A stretch of 10,164 nt of DNA from Candidatus Bathyarchaeum sp. (GTDB lineage: Archaea > Thermoproteota > Bathyarchaeia > Bathyarchaeales > Bathyarchaeaceae), in contig PIXS01000049.1 in NCBI GenBank assembly GCA_003096255.1, positions 1 through 10,164 of the forward strand, written 5' to 3'. The position numbers and the translations under genes are program-made. The notes beneath the pieces are model-generated. The model saw only the letters and a program-made list of their open reading frames with translations, had not been told where the DNA came from and did no database searches. Shown one piece after another: positions 1 to 4,638 of the stretch (positions within the stretch are counted from its first letter, which is position 1; every line of letters begins with the position of its first letter).

Positions 1-1778
1 CGTACGCGGACCTAGTCAGCGTCGAAGGTTTTGTGGGAAACTTCAAGGTTAAAATCAGAAAGAATCCCAGGTACGTTAACGTCGAGGACTGCACAGGCTG
101 CGGTGAATGCAGGGATGCCTGTCCCATAGAGTTTCCTAACGAGTGGGACGAGAACCTTGGGGTCAGGAAGGCGATTTCGATTCCTTTTGATCAGGCTGTT
201 CCCCTTGTTTACACAATCAACCGTGACTACTGCATTGAATGCTTCAAGTGTGTGGAGGCTTGTGGCGCCAGGGAAGCCATCAATTTTGAGCAGCAGCCAC
301 AAGAGGTTAATCTTGAAGTGGGGACAATCATTGTTTCAACTGGTTTTGACGTTTACAAGCCCTACGAGGATACCCGTTATGGGTACAGCAGATTCGACAA
401 TGTTATCACTGCCATGGAGTTTGAGAGGCTGATTTTGGCTGCGGGACCAACTGGAGGTCATGTTGTGCGTGCTTCTGATGGAAAGCAGCCGCGTTCAGTG
501 GTTTTTGTTCAGTGTGTTGGCTCAAGGGACGTGAACAAGTTTGAGTACTGTTCTGGTTTCTGCTGTATGTATGCCCTGAAGAATGCTGTTTTGCTTAAGG
601 AGCATTACCACGATGACGTGGAAGTTTACATCGTTTACATGGATATGCGTACCAACTTCAAGGGCTACGAGGAATTCTACAGAAGAGCCCGTGATCTGGG
701 AGTAAACTTCATTCGAGGAAGCGTATCCCAAATCAACGAAATCCCCGAAACCAAGAATCTGCTCATCCGCGCAGAAGACATGGCACTGGGAGAACCCATC
801 GAGCTTGAATCAGAGCTTGTTGTTTTGAGCACGGCAGCCATTCCAAGCAAAGGCTCAGACGAAATCGCCAGAATCCTGAGCATAACAAGAGGAGCTGACG
901 GCTTCTTCATGGAAGCTCACCCGAAACTTAAGCCCCTAGACACGTCTGTTGACGGAATCTTCTTAGCGGGAGCATGCCAAGGAGCAAAAGACATCCCCTA
1001 CAGCGTATCTCAAGGAAGCGGAGCCGCAGCAAGAGCAGCCACAGTCCTTTCTCAGCCCACATGGAAAATAGAACCCATAATAGCCGATATTGACCCAAGC
1101 AAATGCAAGAACGTGACAGCAAAGTGCGGCATCTGCGTATCCAAGTGCCCCTACGGTGCCATCAAGGCGGATGAAAACAAGTCTGCCATGGTTACAGCTG
1201 CCATGTGTCACGGATGCGGAACCTGTGTTGCTGAGTGTCCTTCTGATGCCATAACTCAGATGCATTTCACTGATGCCCAGATTATGGCTCAAATCAGAGC
1301 TGCTCTAGAGGAGAAGCCTGAGGAGAAAATTTTGGGTTTCCTGTGCAACTGGTGTAGTTATGCTGGTGCTGATCTTGCGGGGACAAGCCGCTTTGAGTAT
1401 CCGCCTACAATGCGGGCTATACGGGTCATGTGTTCGGGCAGGGTGGACAAGGATTTTGTGTTAGAGGCTTTCAGGCAGGGCGCGGGTATGGTGTTGGTTG
1501 GCGCATGTCACTTACCTTTTGATTGTCACTACATTTCGGGCAACTACAAGATGAAGGCTCGAATGGACACTTTGGCAAGGATTTTTGATAAGCTGGGTCT
1601 TAGCAAGGAACGTTTCAGGGTTGAGTATGTGTCGGCGGCTGAGGGAGTTAAATTTGCGGCTATAATGAGGGAAATGAGCGAGCAGCTGACGGACTTAGGA
1701 CCAAAGAAAATCAAAGCAGAAAACGAGAAACTGAAACCCAAGTTGGATAAGATGCTTTCAAGAAAACAGAAAAAATAG
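1..1778 (+). CDS. hdrA: HdrA-MvhD fusion protein (heterodisulfide reductase subunit A with C-terminal MvhD domain), 5'-truncated by window edge
   Basis: This is the flavin-containing, electron-bifurcating subunit of a cytoplasmic heterodisulfide reductase, fused to the hydrogenase delta (MvhD) domain. The frame is open from position 3 and gives YADLVSVEGFVGNFKVKIRK, which is internal HdrA sequence, so the GTG at 33 is not the start and the N-terminal FAD domain (GxGxxG) is off the left edge. In order: 4Fe-4S motif CTGCGECRDACP (nt 90-125); a second, CIECFKCVEACG (231-266); the HdrA core with CVGSR, YCSGFCCMYALK (546-581) and YMDMRT (636-653); the FAD-domain end LAGACQGAKDIPYSVSQ (963-1013); a C-x6-C-x2-C-x3-CP cluster (1104-1151); a C-x2-C-x2-C-x3-CP cluster (1206-1241). 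The MvhD domain follows from about 1329, with CNWCSYAGADLAG (1344-1382), MCSGRVD (1431-1451) and the Cys pair at 1506 and 1524, the expected 2Fe-2S ligands. A Lys-rich tail ends at TAG 1776-1778. No HdrB, HdrC or hydrogenase gene lies downstream; partners may lie to the left. Confidence 0.95.
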   Translation, partial: YADLVSVEGFVGNFKVKIRKNPRYVNVEDCTGCGECRDACPIEFPNEWDENLGVRKAISIPFDQAVPLVYTINRDYCIECFKCVEACGAREAINFEQQPQEVNLEVGTIIVSTGFDVYKPYEDTRYGYSRFDNVITAMEFERLILAAGPTGGHVVRASDGKQPRSVVFVQCVGSRDVNKFEYCSGFCCMYALKNAVLLKEHYHDDVEVYIVYMDMRTNFKGYEEFYRRARDLGVNFIRGSVSQINEIPETKNLLIRAEDMALGEPIELESELVVLSTAAIPSKGSDEIARILSITRGADGFFMEAHPKLKPLDTSVDGIFLAGACQGAKDIPYSVSQGSGAAARAATVLSQPTWKIEPIIADIDPSKCKNVTAKCGICVSKCPYGAIKADENKSAMVTAAMCHGCGTCVAECPSDAITQMHFTDAQIMAQIRAALEEKPEEKILGFLCNWCSYAGADLAGTSRFEYPPTMRAIRVMCSGRVDKDFVLEAFRQGAGMVLVGACHLPFDCHYISGNYKMKARMDTLARIFDKLGLSKERFRVEYVSAAEGVKFAAIMREMSEQLTDLGPKKIKAENEKLKPKLDKMLSRKQKK

Positions 1779-1848
1779 CTGTGTAGCACCGTTTTTCAGA
1801 AAAAAACCATTTTTTCAACAATCTTCTGCTATTAGGTTCCTAATAGGA
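1779..1848. other. Convergent intergenic region between hdrA and nosD-like 1
   Basis: This 70-bp gap separates genes that converge. It is rich in A and T runs: GTTTTTC near 1791-1797, an A run at 1799-1806 and TTTTTT at 1810-1815. The plus-strand T runs could terminate hdrA, since archaeal RNA polymerase stops at T-rich tracts. The A run at 1799-1806 is a T run for the minus strand and lies downstream of the hairpin belonging to nosD-like 1. Confidence 0.6.
1829..1846 (-). terminator. Stem-loop terminator candidate of nosD-like 1
   Basis: CTATTAGG-TT-CCTAATAG is a perfect inverted repeat 2 nt beyond the nosD-like 1 stop codon. Read on the minus strand, T runs follow at 1806-1799 and again near 1795-1791. 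The same TATTAG/CTAATA stem with a different loop sits at the stop of nosD-like 2 (3046-3061). A 25-nt block containing the left arm (1812-1836) matches 3028-3052 with one mismatch. Intrinsic termination by a hairpin is less typical in archaea, so the stem might instead be a 3' processing or stability element. Confidence 0.55.
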
Positions 1849-2904
1849 TTAGTGAATTGGCGGTTTAGATAATTTCTTTCTGTAAAGTGTGACCACCACA
1901 GTTACGGTTAGGAACAAGGGTAGAATTATCCATAAAGGAAACTCAGGGATTGCTTTGATTTCTATTGGTTCCATTAATGGATAAGGGTCCTGATTTTCGT
2001 CGTTTATCACGTATGGGATGTCTCCTATCCCGTCTTCATTACCATCTGTGCCGTTGTAGTCGCTGTAATAGTTTTGATTGATGATGTTTACGGAACCTGT
2101 ATATCCAAACGTCTTTGCATACCATTCCCATTCCCCTGAGGGTAGTTGCTCTGTGTTGTCGATGTAGCTGTTTTTTGTAATCGTGTTGTTGTTAGCAACA
2201 TAAATGGATGTTCCAAGACCTGAGTATGAAACATAATTTCTAGCTACTGTGTTGTTGTCAGAATACTGAAGCCTAATTGCCACGTCTTCACAATTTCTTA
2301 TTGTGTTCTCCGTTACTGTGTTGTTTGTGCTGGATTGCATAATTTGGATTCCTTCAGTACATGCCTTAATGTAGTTTCCAGAAATCAAATTGTAGTTTGA
2401 ATAGCTTAGACGTATAGCACCTGAGAGCCCAATTTGCTCACAATAGTTTTCAGTTACGTTACTGTATGATGCGCCGATTAAATGTATTCCCTGCTGGTTG
2501 CCTGCTATTCTGTTTCCTGAAATGCTGCAATACTTCACTTCGCCTACGGATATTCCAGCGTAGCCGTAAAGCAACTTAAACCCAGAAACGGACACGTTAT
2601 CACACTGTATCTTTATGGGTATCCTGTATCCTTCAGAAGGTTTCCCATCAATTATGGTCGTATCTACATTTTCTCCAACAAGAGAAATTGACTTGTTTAC
2701 TACAAGGTTTTCATGATAAGTGCCTTCCAGCACATAGATTGTGTCGCCTTCAGATGCCTTGTCAATAGCTTTTTGAATAGAACTATAATCGTCAGGAACA
2801 ACAATCGTGTCAGCCTCTGCGTCAACAACCTCAATTAGTGGAACAGAAACAAAAAACGAACAGAGAATCATCAACAGAATAAGAACTGTTCTTCTATTCC
2901 GCAT
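1849..2904 (-). CDS. NosD-like secreted/surface parallel beta-helix protein (copy 1)
   Basis: This 351-residue protein has an export signal (basic MRNRR, hydrophobic residues 7-26, probable cleavage near VDAEA at 27-31). A CASH/NosD-type parallel beta-helix follows. It opens with TIVVPDDYSSIQKAID and GDTIYVLEGTYHENL, then has repeating turns of the form N-x-I/V-x-G/E-N (for example SISGNRIAGN, VTENYCEQI, ISGNYIKAC, VTENTIRNC, ARNYVSYSG). The motif SDYNGTDGNEDGIGDIPYVI (281-300), common in archaeal NosD-like proteins, comes next. The C-terminus is AIPEFPLW (318-325), a membrane helix (about 326-341) and YRKKL, which resembles an archaeal PEF-CTERM sorting tail. NosD proteins are periplasmic or surface proteins often encoded beside NosF/NosY ABC transporters; the ligand here is unknown. 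The ATG at 2904 follows GGTGCTTTA, a plausible GGTG ribosome binding site shared with copy 2. The protein is a close paralogue of copy 2; the N-terminal third is nearly identical (KSISLVGENVDTTIIDG, GFKLLYGYAGI). Confidence 0.9.
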   Translation of the reverse strand: MRNRRTVLILLMILCSFFVSVPLIEVVDAEADTIVVPDDYSSIQKAIDKASEGDTIYVLEGTYHENLVVNKSISLVGENVDTTIIDGKPSEGYRIPIKIQCDNVSVSGFKLLYGYAGISVGEVKYCSISGNRIAGNQQGIHLIGASYSNVTENYCEQIGLSGAIRLSYSNYNLISGNYIKACTEGIQIMQSSTNNTVTENTIRNCEDVAIRLQYSDNNTVARNYVSYSGLGTSIYVANNNTITKNSYIDNTEQLPSGEWEWYAKTFGYTGSVNIINQNYYSDYNGTDGNEDGIGDIPYVINDENQDPYPLMEPIEIKAIPEFPLWIILPLFLTVTVVVTLYRKKLSKPPIH

Positions 2905-2929
2905 TAAAGCACCAATAGCACTTCTCTAG

Positions 2930-2937
2930 TAAATAAG
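2930..2937 (-). promoter_or_regulatory. TATA-box candidate for nosD-like 1
   Basis: Read on the minus strand this is CTTATTTA, about 26-33 nt before the ATG at 2904. That spacing would give a leaderless or very short-leader transcript. The equivalent position in the displaced copy-2 flank (4479-4486) reads CTTGTCTA, two substitutions poorer. The match to the archaeal TATA consensus is imperfect. Confidence 0.4.
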
Positions 2938-2949
2938 AAAAGCGTTTTT

Positions 2950-2965
2950 GTCAAAAAAATTTGAC
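2950..2965. promoter_or_regulatory. Promoter-proximal operator-like dyad upstream of nosD-like 1
   Basis: GTCAAAAAAATTTGAC has arms GTCAAA/TTTGAC. It starts 13 nt upstream of the candidate TATA box. It is one of two dyads here, centred 34 bp apart, and its counterpart is at 4499-4514. The spacing suggests a dimeric regulator binding on the same DNA face, but the regulator is unknown. Confidence 0.5.
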
Positions 2966-2982
2966 CAGTAACCGACACAGTT

Positions 2983-3000
2983 AGTCAAGATTTCTTGACT
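2983..3000. promoter_or_regulatory. Distal operator-like dyad upstream of nosD-like 1
   Basis: AGTCAAGATTTCTTGACT has perfect 8-bp arms with a 2-bp spacer. It is the strongest palindrome in the non-coding sequence of the window. It contains the GTCAA-N6-TTGAC core also seen at 2950-2965 and 4499-4514, with a degenerate version at 4534-4551. It could alternatively act as a small RNA hairpin, but it lies upstream of the gene rather than after one. Confidence 0.5.
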
Positions 3001-3045
3001 TCTACAATTCACGCGTAAAAAATACTGTTTTCAACAATCTGCTGC

Positions 3046-3061
3046 TATTAGGAGTCTAATA
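3046..3061 (-). terminator. Stem-loop at the stop codon of nosD-like 2
   Basis: TATTAG-GAGT-CTAATA is a 6-bp stem whose right arm includes the TAG stop of nosD-like 2 (3056-3058). On the minus strand a T run (ATTTTTT) follows at about 3023-3017, some 23 nt after the stem. The stem is identical to the one after copy 1, while the loop differs (GTTC there, GAGT here). Confidence 0.55.
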
Positions 3062-4123
3062 TGAGTGCTGGAGTGTCCGGTTTTTGGTCAGTTTCTTTGC
3101 GTAGAGTGTGGCTGCTAGAGTTGCTACTAGGAGTAGTGGAAGAATTGTCCAGGGTGGGAACTCTGGGATTGCTTTTACCTCTAGTGGAGCCATGAGTGGG
3201 TTGTTGTCTTGGTTGTTTTCGTCTATGATGTAGGGTGTGTCTCCTATGCCGTCGTCGTTTGTGTCGGTTCCGTTGTAGTCGCTCCAGTAGTTTTCGTTAA
3301 TGGTGTTTACGGAGGGTTCAATTCCCAATGTCAATGCATACGATTCATTGGCAGAGAACTGCACGGTGTTGTTGATGTAGTTGTTGTTTGTTATTGTGTT
3401 GTTGTTAGCAACGTAAATGGATGTTCCATACTTCGAGTATGAGACTTCGTTTCCAGTTACTATGTTGTTGTCTGAATAGTCGAACATAATAGCATAGTCA
3501 TCGCAATTGAATATCGTGTTTCCAGAAAGGGTGTTGCTGCTGCTGTTCTGCCAACTCTTGATTCCTCCAGTACATGACTCGACATAGTTTCCAGTTACCA
3601 AATTGTTGGTTGAAACGCTTAGTTGGATGGCGGCTGAGCCATCGATTTGGTCAAAATAGTTTTCAGTTATTGTACAGTATGATGAGTCAGCCATGTTTAT
3701 GCCGTGCTGTGCACTTGCTATTCTGTTTCCTGAAATGCTACAGTTGTTTGCAGAAAACATTTGGATTCCAGCATATCCGTAAAGTAATTTGAACCCAGAA
3801 ACTGAAACGTTATTACAATTTATCGTTATGGGTACTCTGTATCCTGTAGAAGGATTCCCATCAATTATTGTTGTATCTACATTTTCTCCAACAAGAGAAA
3901 TTGATTTGTTTATTCTAACGTTTTCATGATAAGTGCCGCCCATCACATGGATTGTGTCTCCGTCAGATGCATTGTCAATAGCCCAACTGATTGTCTGGTA
4001 ATCGTCAGGAACAACAATCGTCCGAGGTTCAGCCTCTGCTTCAACAACATCTATTAATGGAATGGAAACAATAAACGAACAGAGAATCGTCAACAAAATA
4101 ATAACAGCTATTTTATTCCGCAT
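3056..4123 (-). CDS. NosD-like secreted/surface parallel beta-helix protein (copy 2)
   Basis: The reading frame is open further upstream, to an ATG at 4258, but I choose the ATG at 4123 (355 residues). There the sequence becomes colinear with copy 1 (MRNK versus MRNR), a signal peptide begins (hydrophobic IAVIILLTILCSFIVSIPLI), and the same GGTGCTTTA precedes the ATG. Domains match copy 1: signal to about residue 31; beta-helix entry TIVVPDDYQTISWAID; repeated N-x-I-x-G-N turns; SDYNGTDTNDDGIGDTPYII near 281-300; then IPEFPPW (319-325), a membrane helix and AKKLTKN, a PEF-like surface-anchoring tail. Many N-x-S/T sequons fit an exported glycoprotein. The ligand or role is unknown. Its ancestral upstream region has been displaced by about 330 bp, so transcription may now come from the acquired ABC-ATPase promoter near 4290. 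Translation from 4258 or 4234 would bury the signal peptide behind 37-45 residues of ABC-ATPase sequence. Confidence 0.85.
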   Translation of the reverse strand: MRNKIAVIILLTILCSFIVSIPLIDVVEAEAEPRTIVVPDDYQTISWAIDNASDGDTIHVMGGTYHENVRINKSISLVGENVDTTIIDGNPSTGYRVPITINCNNVSVSGFKLLYGYAGIQMFSANNCSISGNRIASAQHGINMADSSYCTITENYFDQIDGSAAIQLSVSTNNLVTGNYVESCTGGIKSWQNSSSNTLSGNTIFNCDDYAIMFDYSDNNIVTGNEVSYSKYGTSIYVANNNTITNNNYINNTVQFSANESYALTLGIEPSVNTINENYWSDYNGTDTNDDGIGDTPYIIDENNQDNNPLMAPLEVKAIPEFPPWTILPLLLVATLAATLYAKKLTKNRTLQHSY

Positions 4124-4128
4124 TAAAG

Positions 4129-4135
4129 CACCAGT
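4129..4135. repeat. Direct repeat CACCAGT, left copy
   Basis: CACCAGT sits 5 bp from the nosD-like 2 start codon and marks one edge of the inserted segment. The second copy is at 4459-4465, exactly 330 bp away. In copy 1, where there is no insert, the equivalent site is the single CACCAAT at 2910-2916. Confidence 0.7.
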
Positions 4136-4258
4136 TCCTTTTGGTACATGCAGGTTTAGTTCGTTTAGAGCAAGAATTTTTCCAAAATATTTTGAGATGT
4201 TGTCGGTGTTAACTATTAATGAGTTTGTGCTCAAAGGCTCTCCCCTTTCCTTTAGCAT
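4136..4258 (-). pseudogene. Truncated 5' end of an ABC-transporter ATPase gene, in frame with nosD-like 2
   Basis: The minus-strand frame upstream of nosD-like 2 encodes LIVNTDNISKYFGKILALNE followed by LNLHVPKGT. This is the N-terminal beta-strand and A-loop region of an ABC ATPase, which would normally continue into the Walker A loop (GxxGxGKT). That loop and everything after it are absent: the sequence switches to the nosD-like 2 leader at ACTGGTG (4129-4135). The original start is probably the TTG at 4234, because GGGGAG lies 5 nt upstream (4240-4245); an ATG at 4258 is the alternative. It cannot hydrolyse ATP. Multidrug or NosF-type ATPases are typical of the family and NosF genes often neighbour nosD, but the exact subfamily cannot be told from about 40 residues. 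The frame stays open into nosD-like 2, so a chimeric protein is formally possible. Confidence 0.75.
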
Positions 4259-4287
4259 AGGTATCCAAACATCAATATTGCAAAACG

Positions 4288-4297
4288 TTTATATAAA
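4288..4297 (-). promoter_or_regulatory. TATA box of the ABC-ATPase remnant, possibly now driving nosD-like 2
   Basis: TTTATATAAA is the best archaeal TATA match in the intergenic DNA. It lies 30 nt upstream of the ATG at 4258 and 54 nt upstream of the TTG at 4234. Initiation about 25 nt downstream would give a leader of roughly 30 nt to the TTG, enough to include the GGGGAG site. The element is self-complementary, but there is no credible gene on the plus strand, so I assign it to the minus strand. Confidence 0.65.
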
Positions 4298-4298
4298 T

Positions 4299-4318
4299 GT
4301 AAGCCATGTAAAGCTTAC
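4299..4318. promoter_or_regulatory. Dyad GTAAGC-N8-GCTTAC next to the TATA box
   Basis: A 6-bp inverted repeat with an 8-bp spacer lies directly upstream (minus-strand sense) of the TATA box, where BRE and regulator sites occur. The same stretch contains a near direct repeat, ATGTAAGCC/ATGTAAAGC (4298-4315). A regulator of the former ABC-transporter operon is a plausible binder. Chance occurrence of a 6-bp dyad in AT-rich DNA is not excluded. Confidence 0.35.
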
Positions 4319-4354
4319 TTTCTGGTTGCCACAAACAAAAAACTGCACACCAAT

Positions 4355-4450
4355 TCAGGAAGACCCAGACGAAAAATAAGCCGTGGGAATAATAAATGGT
4401 TCAAAAATATTAGTGACGCCTTCTTCGGTTTTCATTACGGCGCGGTACAT
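4355..4450 (-). CDS. Possible 31-residue ORF or gene remnant inside the insert
   Basis: ATG 4450 to TGA 4355 encodes a 31-residue peptide beginning MYRAVMKTEEGVTNIFEPF and ending FSSGSS. I do not recognise it. The composition looks protein-like (no long low-complexity runs), and a minus-strand T run (GTTTTTTG, about 4342-4335) follows 13 nt after the stop, as if it ended a transcription unit ahead of the ABC promoter. It begins 9 nt inside the insert edge, so it may be the tail of a gene cut at the junction rather than a complete small gene. The SD is weak (GGGCGAG). Confidence 0.25.
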   Translation of the reverse strand: MYRAVMKTEEGVTNIFEPFIIPTAYFSSGSS

Positions 4451-4458
4451 AACTCGCC

Positions 4459-4465
4459 CACCAGT
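4459..4465. repeat. Direct repeat CACCAGT, right copy
   Basis: This is the second copy of the 7-bp repeat bounding the insert. To its right, similarity to the copy-1 upstream region resumes immediately and continues through the dyad at 4499-4514. It is consistent with a target-site duplication or a microhomology junction. No inverted terminal repeats are evident at the insert ends. Confidence 0.7.
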
Positions 4466-4498
4466 AACACTTCTTTGGTAGACAAGAAAAGCCTTTTT

Positions 4499-4514
4499 GT
4501 CAAAAATTCTTGAC
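4499..4514. promoter_or_regulatory. Operator-like dyad in the displaced upstream region of nosD-like 2
   Basis: GTCAAAAATTCTTGAC is the counterpart of the dyad at 2950-2965 in the same relative position, 40 bp from the CACCA leader element in both units. Because of the insert it is now about 375 bp from the nosD-like 2 start codon instead of about 45 bp. Confidence 0.5.
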
Positions 4515-4515
4515 T

Positions 4516-4531
4516 AACTAAAGGTTTAGTT
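4516..4531 (-). terminator. Hairpin AACTAAA-GG-TTTAGTT between two dyads; possible end of the rpo operon
   Basis: A perfect 7-bp inverted repeat with a 2-bp spacer lies between the dyads at 4499-4514 and 4534-4551. On the minus strand it is followed by AATTTTTGAC. This is the first structured, T-rich sequence after the nusA stop (about 110 nt downstream), so it may terminate the rpoB-rpoA-rpl30e-nusA transcript. It has no counterpart between the dyads of copy 1. Confidence 0.4.
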
Positions 4532-4533
4532 CA

Positions 4534-4551
4534 GTCAAAAATTTTCTAGAC
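4534..4551. promoter_or_regulatory. Degenerate distal dyad of the nosD-like 2 unit
   Basis: GTCAAAAATTTTCTAGAC keeps the GTC/GAC ends and AT-rich centre of the GTCAA-N6-TTGAC element. It sits where the perfect dyad 2983-3000 sits in unit 1, though it is 2 bp longer and its arms are imperfect. It looks like decay of a formerly functional site. Confidence 0.35.
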
Positions 4552-4638
4552 AAAACGTTCTCAACAGTCCACTAGCATACTATTGACTAGGGCAGTAACG
4601 AAAGACAGAATCAGTCGGTTTAGCAAACAAGAACGTGC

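Larger units (their letters stand above)
1812..4551 (-). repeat. Tandem duplication of a nosD-like cassette including both flanks
   Basis: Unit 1 spans about 1812-2999 and unit 2 about 3028-4551. Each contains paired GTCAA/TTGAC dyads, a leader, a nosD-like gene and a terminal hairpin. Beyond the coding similarity, the non-coding flanks match. Positions 2910-2965 against 4459-4514 agree at 46 of 56 bases by eye without gaps. Positions 1812-1836 against 3028-3052 agree at 24 of 25. Unit 2 carries an extra ~330 bp between its leader and its start codon. The evidence is direct by-eye alignment. Confidence 0.8.
4259..4638. other. 380-bp region between the ABC remnant and nusA
   Basis: No credible full-length gene lies here. 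From right to left: the nusA 3' flank (4552-4638) without a strong T-run terminator; two dyads and a hairpin (4499-4551); the displaced nosD-like leader (4459-4498) with a decayed TATA position; the right CACCAGT repeat; then insert DNA holding a 31-residue ORF, a T run, the GTAAGC dyad and the TATA box. Confidence 0.7.

Noticed and set aside
33..35. GTG at 33 as the start codon of hdrA
   Set aside because: The frame stays open to the window edge and upstream residues (YADLVSVEGF) fit internal HdrA sequence, so the gene begins outside the window.
963..1292. Minus-strand open frame of 109 codons within hdrA
   Set aside because: It is antisense to the FAD-domain end and ferredoxin motifs of hdrA and has no family features.
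1506..1526. Possible selenocysteine-dependent gene in the Hdr system
   Set aside because: No in-frame UGA occurs in the hdrA frame; all expected ligand positions are encoded as Cys.
2200..2560. Repeated GTTGTTGT and TTTCCAG-type motifs as a possible DNA repeat array
   Set aside because: These are codons for the recurring Asn-Asn and Ile-x-Gly-Asn turns of the beta-helix, irregularly spaced; a protein repeat, not a CRISPR or satellite.
3209..3442. Plus-strand open frame inside nosD-like 2 rich in Val and Cys
   Set aside because: It is antisense to the Asn-rich beta-helix coding sequence; the Val/Cys bias is the mirror image of Asn/Thr codons.
4121..4258. ATG at 4258 as the true start of nosD-like 2
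   Set aside because: It would put 45 ABC-ATPase-like residues ahead of a signal peptide. Similarity to copy 1 begins exactly at the ATG at 4123. I keep the chimera only as a possibility in the findings.
4288..4297. TTTATATAAA as a plus-strand promoter
   Set aside because: The element is self-complementary, but no credible plus-strand gene follows before nusA, which runs the other way.
4062..4379. Plus-strand open frame of 105 codons across the nosD-like 2 leader and insert
   Set aside because: It runs antisense to the signal peptide, ABC remnant and TATA box, shows no family resemblance and has no ribosome binding site; a chance frame.
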